A stretch of DNA of 9,737 nt from the NCBI GenBank assembly GCA_937898895.1, contig CALDKL010000592.1, positions 1 to 9,737 of the forward strand, given 5' to 3'. Source of the stretch: an uncultured Verrucomicrobiae bacterium. GTDB taxonomy: Bacteria > Verrucomicrobiota > Verrucomicrobiia > Verrucomicrobiales > DEV007. How positions within the stretch are numbered: the first letter of the stretch is position 1; each line of letters starts with the position of its first letter. Made by a program: the position numbers and the translations under genes. Shown here piece by piece: positions 6,238 through 9,737 of this stretch. The notes beneath the pieces were generated by a model, which worked only from the letters and a program-made list of their open reading frames with translations, was not told where the DNA came from and searched no databases.

Positions 6238-7503
6238 TTAGGAAATGAGGAGGACGGGGGTTTCGAGGAATCGCTTCAGCTCGGAAAGGAATCTTGCCCC
6301 GACGGCACCATCGATGACGCGGTGATCGCAGCTCATCCCGATCCACATGCGCTGACCGGGGACGATCTGGTTTTGCGTGTTCACCACGGGCTGTTTTGTG
6401 ATCGTTCCTATCGAGAGGATCGCAGCCTGGGGGGGGTTGATGATGGCGTCGAAGTTGACGATGCCATAGGCCCCGAGGTTGGAGAGGGTGAGGGTGCCCC
6501 CGGTCATTTCGTTCGGGGTCAGCTTTTTGTCGCGTGCCTTGGTCGCGAGATCCTTCAATTCGGCGGCCAGGTCTTTGATCGATTTGGACTGTGCGGAACG
6601 GATCACGGGGGTGACAAGACCATCCTCGATCGCGACGGCGACGGAGAGATGGATCTCGCCGTGATAGAGAATGGCGTCGCCCTGAAAGGAGCCGTTGACT
6701 TCCGGAACGGAACCGGTGGCGAGGACAACCGCACGCATGACGAAGTCGTTCACGGTGTATTTCGGCCCTCCGTTTGCGGTGCTCGCGGTGTTGACCTGCT
6801 CGCGCAGATTCATGAGCGGCTCGGTGTCGATCTCGATATTGAGATAGAAATGGGGGATGGTTGTCTTGCTCTCGAGAAGGCGCTGGGCGATGACGCGACG
6901 CATGCCGGAGAGGGGCACGCTGCGGTCGGGTTTGGCCATTGCCGGAGGAAGCAATCCGAGAGATCCGCCCCCACCACCGACGGGAGCGTTTTCGACATCC
7001 TTTTTCACGATACGGCCGCCGGGACCGGAGCCGGTGAGGCGGGTGAGGTCGATCCGTTTTTCCTCTGCCATCTTGCGGGCGAGGGGCGAGGCTTTGGTGC
7101 GGTGGACTGCACTCGCAACGGATGCGGGTGGAGCCGCCGGAGCCGGAGCCGGAACCGAGGCGGCAGCGGGACTGGATGCAGCTTGGGCAGTGGCCCCGGC
7201 GGCAGGGGGCGAGGCTTTGGCATCGCTGGTCGGCGGAGTGTCGGCATCGGCGGGTGGCGCTTCGCCTTCTTCGAGGACGAGGGCGAGAGCGGTGCCGAGG
7301 AGGACGGTCTGGCCCTCTTTCACATAGATCTTGTGGAGGATCCCTTCGGCAAAGGAAGGCATCGCCATGGTGGCCTTGTCGGTTTCGACTTCGGCGATGT
7401 CCTCGTCGACGGCAATGGGGTCGCCCTCTTTCTTGAGCCACTTCACGAGGGTGCCCTCGCTCATCGTGTCGCTCAGTTTGGGCATTTTCAAATAGGAAGC
7501 CAT
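6238..7503 (-). CDS. pdhC: Pyruvate dehydrogenase E2, dihydrolipoyl acetyltransferase
   Basis: This encodes 421 residues. E2 forms the core of the complex and transfers the acetyl group from lipoyl-lysine to CoA. Domains in order: one lipoyl domain (about 1-78) with the lipoylated lysine K43 in EVETDKATM; an Ala/Pro-rich flexible linker (about 80-132); a peripheral subunit-binding domain (about 135-171, ASPLARKMAEEKRIDL followed by GSGPGGRIVKKDV); a Gly-rich second linker; and the acetyltransferase domain (about 195-421) with SLGMRRVIA-like PLSGMRRVIAQRL, TLTLSNLGAYGI and the catalytic CDHRVIDGA (H394, D398). The frame is open to 7665, but that extension overlaps pdhB, and the lipoyl domain naturally begins at MASYLKMPKLSDTMSEG, so ATG 7503 is used. 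It lies 43 bases after pdhB and 19 before lpd. One lipoyl domain with this E1 type matches the mitochondrial and alphaproteobacterial style rather than the multi-lipoyl E. coli form. Acetoin dehydrogenase E2 is the less likely alternative. Confidence 0.95.
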   Translation of the reverse strand: MASYLKMPKLSDTMSEGTLVKWLKKEGDPIAVDEDIAEVETDKATMAMPSFAEGILHKIYVKEGQTVLLGTALALVLEEGEAPPADADTPPTSDAKASPPAAGATAQAASSPAAASVPAPAPAAPPASVASAVHRTKASPLARKMAEEKRIDLTRLTGSGPGGRIVKKDVENAPVGGGGGSLGLLPPAMAKPDRSVPLSGMRRVIAQRLLESKTTIPHFYLNIEIDTEPLMNLREQVNTASTANGGPKYTVNDFVMRAVVLATGSVPEVNGSFQGDAILYHGEIHLSVAVAIEDGLVTPVIRSAQSKSIKDLAAELKDLATKARDKKLTPNEMTGGTLTLSNLGAYGIVNFDAIINPPQAAILSIGTITKQPVVNTQNQIVPGQRMWIGMSCDHRVIDGAVGARFLSELKRFLETPVLLIS

Positions 7504-7546
7504 AGGAAGGTAGTCGGTGCTCGGAAAACGAATTGACCCTAACCAA

Positions 7547-8542
7547 TCAACAAATGGTGAGGGCACGGGCGACGATTTCGTCGGGGGTGGGCAACTGGAG
7601 TTTCTCGATCGGGGGACTGTAAAAGGCCGGAGCGTCTGCCGAGGTGATGCGCAGGACGGGAGCATCGAGATCGTCGAAGGCCTGCTCCATGATCATCGAG
7701 GAAATTTGTGCGCCGACGCCGCAGAAGGGTTTGTTCTCTTCGACGCAGATGGCGCGATGGGTCTTGCGGACCGACCTCATGATGGTCTCCTCGTCGAGCG
7801 GGCGGATGCTGCGGAGATCGACGACTTCGACGGAGATCCCGTGTTGTTCGCCAAGGATTTCGGCGGCGGCCAGCGAAGTGACGACGGCGCGACCGTGGGC
7901 GATGAGGGTGAGGTCGCTGCCCTCGCGCGAAAGGCGGGCCTTTCCGAGGGGCACGAGGAGATCTCCCCCCTCGATCTCGTCGTTCGACGGGACCGACCCG
8001 GTCATGCCGTAGAGCACGGTGCTCTCCATGAAATAGACGGGGTCGTTGTCGCGGATCGCGGACTTGATCAGTCCTTTTGCGTCGTAGGGATTGGAGGGGG
8101 TCACGACCTTCAATCCGGGCATGTTGGCGAAAATATTCTCGGGTGTGTGCGAGTGGGTGGCGCCGACGTTGGTGCCGCCGTTGGCGGGACCACGCACGAC
8201 GATGGGTACGTTGATGAGGCCACCCGACATATAGCGGCAAGTCGCCGCATTGTTCATCATCTGGTCGAAGGCGACGTAGGCAAAGGAGTAGAACATCAGC
8301 TCCATCACCGGGCGGATTCCGAGCATGGAGGCACCGATGCCCATGCCGATGAATCCGGCCTCGGAAATGGGGGCGTCGATGACTCGTTTGTCGCCCCACT
8401 TTTTCCAAAGGCCTTCGGTGACTTTGTAAGCTCCGTTGTATTGGGCGACTTCCTCGCCGATGAGGACGACGTTTTCGTCGCGGGCGAGTTCTTCATCGAG
8501 TCCTTCACGGAGGGCTTCGCGGTAGGTGATCTCTCGGGGCAT
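7547..8542 (-). CDS. pdhB: Pyruvate dehydrogenase E1 component, beta subunit
   Basis: This encodes 331 residues, the usual size for E1 beta of the heterotetrameric (alpha2beta2) type. With E1 alpha it binds thiamine diphosphate, decarboxylates pyruvate and reductively acetylates the lipoyl group of E2. Seen: ITYREALREGLDEELARD at the N-terminus; GEEVAQYNGAYKVTEGL (29-45), containing the conserved glutamate region; APISEAGFIGMGIGASM (57-73) with the ThDP-activating glutamate in SEAGF; FDQMMNNAA (92-100); GATHSHTPENIFANMPG (127-143), the position of the active-site His (AQHSQ in many relatives); then VVTPSNPYDAKGL; and near the C-terminus the domain with VVDLRSIRPLDEETI. The start is ATG 8542, 48 bases downstream of the pdhA stop, with no Shine-Dalgarno. 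Branched-chain or acetoin E1 beta are alternatives, but the full operon and E1 alpha favour pyruvate. Confidence 0.95.
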   Translation of the reverse strand: MPREITYREALREGLDEELARDENVVLIGEEVAQYNGAYKVTEGLWKKWGDKRVIDAPISEAGFIGMGIGASMLGIRPVMELMFYSFAYVAFDQMMNNAATCRYMSGGLINVPIVVRGPANGGTNVGATHSHTPENIFANMPGLKVVTPSNPYDAKGLIKSAIRDNDPVYFMESTVLYGMTGSVPSNDEIEGGDLLVPLGKARLSREGSDLTLIAHGRAVVTSLAAAEILGEQHGISVEVVDLRSIRPLDEETIMRSVRKTHRAICVEENKPFCGVGAQISSMIMEQAFDDLDAPVLRITSADAPAFYSPPIEKLQLPTPDEIVARALTIC

Positions 8543-8590
8543 CGGAATGCGATTGGGCGGTGTGCGATGGGTGATTTCAGTTGAAAGGGG

Positions 8591-9676
8591 TCAGCCGTGG
8601 AAGAAGTGCCGACCGGTGCGTCCGGCTTCGGTCTGGTTGTCGACCTCCCAGTAGATGTCGTCGAATATTTCGGATTCGTCGGGGAAAGGGCTCTTGATTG
8701 CGAAAGCGGCAGCGGTCTCGGATTCGCTGCCGGCTTCCCGGTTGATTGCCTTGAAATCCTCTTCGGTGAGGACACCCTCGGTGATGAGAGTGTTCTTCCA
8801 GAACTCGATCGGATCGTGTTCGGTCATGTACCGCTGGATTTCCTCCTTCGTGCGGTACTTGTCGGCATTCGCATCGGCGACGGAGTGCCCCTTGTGACGA
8901 TAGGTCAGGATCTCGAGCAGGGTCGGCTTCGATTCGTTGTGAGCTCGGTCGATGGCCTCCTGCACTCCGGCGCGGATCTCGTAGAGGGAGACTCCGTCGA
9001 TCCGGGCCCAGGCCATGTCGTAGCCTTCCGCACGGGCGGCGAGACCCTCTTTCAGGTAGGCTGAGGAGCGGGCCTGGGAGGTGCCCATGGAGTAGCCATT
9101 GTTTTCGATGACAAAAATCACCGGGAGATCCCAGAGGGCGGCGAGGTTGAGGGCCTCGTGAAAGGCTCCCTGGTTGATGGCTCCGTCGCCGAGGTAGCAG
9201 AGGCAGCAACCTTTGAGTCCCTTGTATTTCAGTGCAAAGGCGAGGCCAATTCCCAAGGGGGTCTGTCCGGCGACAATACCGTGTCCACCCCAATAGTTCT
9301 TGTCGGGGGCGAAGAAGTGCATGGAGCCTCCTTTGCCTTTCGAGCAGCCGGTCTGTTTTCCGAAGAGTTCGGCCATACATTCGTCCATGCCCATGCCGAC
9401 GGCGAGGGCGTGTCCGTGGTCGCGGTAGGCGGTGATGACGTGGTCGTGTTCACCGAGCAGGGAAATGCTTCCGACGGCGACGGATTCCTGCCCAATATAG
9501 AGGTGGAGGAACCCCCCGATATGGCCCTCGTGATAGTACTTCAGCGAGGTCTGTTCGAACCGTCGGATGCGGACCATGGTCCGGAGCATCTCGATCTTTT
9601 GTTCCGGGGTCAGCGCCGCATTGATGGGCGCTTCGGCAAAGGGAAAGGTAGGTGATTTTGCGTGTTTCGAAGCCAT
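8591..9676 (-). CDS. pdhA: Pyruvate dehydrogenase E1 component, alpha subunit
   Basis: This encodes 361 residues. E1 alpha carries most of the thiamine diphosphate and Mg site and catalyses the rate-limiting decarboxylation of pyruvate. Seen: MVRIRRFEQTSLKYYHEGHI (34-53); HLYIGQESVAVG (58-69); YRDHGHALAVGM (84-95); KGKGGSMHFF (113-122), favouring pyruvate over acetoin dehydrogenase; GGHGIVAGQTPLGIGLAFA (130-148); the ThDP motif from GDGAINQG (163-170) to ENN (191-193); and the loop YRHKGHSVAD (259-268), equivalent to the YRYHGHS loop that carries the regulatory serine in mitochondrial E1 alpha. No kinase gene is visible, so phosphorylation is not implied. The N-terminal 20 residues are polar and variable. 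The start is ATG 9676, which gives the expected distance to the first conserved block. It is the first gene of the operon. Confidence 0.96.
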   Translation of the reverse strand: MASKHAKSPTFPFAEAPINAALTPEQKIEMLRTMVRIRRFEQTSLKYYHEGHIGGFLHLYIGQESVAVGSISLLGEHDHVITAYRDHGHALAVGMGMDECMAELFGKQTGCSKGKGGSMHFFAPDKNYWGGHGIVAGQTPLGIGLAFALKYKGLKGCCLCYLGDGAINQGAFHEALNLAALWDLPVIFVIENNGYSMGTSQARSSAYLKEGLAARAEGYDMAWARIDGVSLYEIRAGVQEAIDRAHNESKPTLLEILTYRHKGHSVADANADKYRTKEEIQRYMTEHDPIEFWKNTLITEGVLTEEDFKAINREAGSESETAAAFAIKSPFPDESEIFDDIYWEVDNQTEAGRTGRHFFHG

Positions 9677-9737
9677 CGCGAAAGAAAAAATCCCTCCAGA
9701 GTTGGAAGGGGGCGAACGGTAGCGTAAAGTGTCCGGA
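9677..9737 (-). promoter_or_regulatory. Leader of the pdh operon (incomplete at window edge)
   Basis: These are the 61 bases upstream of pdhA. Read on the minus strand they contain GGAGGGA (9691-9697), then a T-rich stretch (ATTTTTTCTTT) and CGCG before the ATG. GGAGGGA is Shine-Dalgarno-like but ends 14 bases from the start codon, farther than usual. The promoter should be here or beyond the window; I see no convincing -35/-10 pair. Confidence 0.3.

Noticed and set aside
5148..6248. A 366-codon open frame on the plus strand
   Set aside because: It is the antisense shadow of lpd, whose motifs are unambiguous; the translation has no domain pattern.
7504..7665. 54-residue N-terminal extension of pdhC
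   Set aside because: It overlaps the 3' end of pdhB, is Pro/Ser-rich without pattern, and E2 proteins begin at the lipoyl domain.
6038..8584. Long frames in both directions over pdhC and pdhB (6235-7536 plus, 7517-8584 plus, 6038-7546 minus, 7539-8408 minus)
   Set aside because: These are shadows of pdhC and pdhB. The translations are Arg-, Gly- or Asp-rich with no motifs, while the real frames carry full family signatures.

Overview
The window looks like a GC-rich chromosomal segment of a Gram-negative bacterium, most plausibly a member of the Verrucomicrobiota or a nearby PVC lineage. That is inferred from the mix of secreted small proteins, an enolase-superfamily enzyme, a heterotetrameric-type pyruvate dehydrogenase operon and genes that lack close Shine-Dalgarno sequences. 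No marker gene settles the taxonomy. There are nine protein-coding genes and almost no spare DNA. I see no tRNA, rRNA, CRISPR array, transposase, integrase or phage gene.

Plus strand, left part (3-4584): five genes in one direction with short gaps (7, 90, 54 and 6 bases). They are the 3' part of an enolase-superfamily enzyme of muconate-cycloisomerase type, whose 5' end lies outside the window; a small exported protein resembling a beta-sandwich (DUF1080/LamG-like) domain; an exported serine hydrolase of the beta-lactamase/family VIII esterase fold; a gluconokinase (gntK); and a family 9 (heptosyltransferase-like) glycosyltransferase. They may be partly co-transcribed. They do not form a pathway I recognise, although an enolase-superfamily enzyme near a gluconokinase would fit sugar-acid use.

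Centre (4585-4808): a spacer of 224 bases between two convergent genes. It is rich in short repeats. An almost perfect 24-25 bp inverted repeat begins inside the last codons of the glycosyltransferase gene. A hairpin lies in the middle. A 17 bp direct repeat has its second copy across the lpd stop codon, and the core TTCACG occurs four times. This is the least explained stretch of the window.

Minus strand, right part (9676 down to 4809): a complete pyruvate dehydrogenase operon in the order pdhA (E1 alpha), pdhB (E1 beta), pdhC (E2, one lipoyl domain) and lpd (E3), with gaps of 48, 43 and 19 bases. Together they encode all subunits of the complex that oxidatively decarboxylates pyruvate to acetyl-CoA and reduces NAD+. 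The 61 bases upstream of pdhA to the window end are its leader. No promoter can be called with confidence there.

Most of the window is ordinary metabolism, and I found no clear sign of an undescribed system. The points worth checking are the repeat-rich spacer, the consistent absence of close Shine-Dalgarno sites together with a shared ATGGCTTC start in three of the four pdh genes, and the unknown substrate of the enolase-superfamily enzyme.
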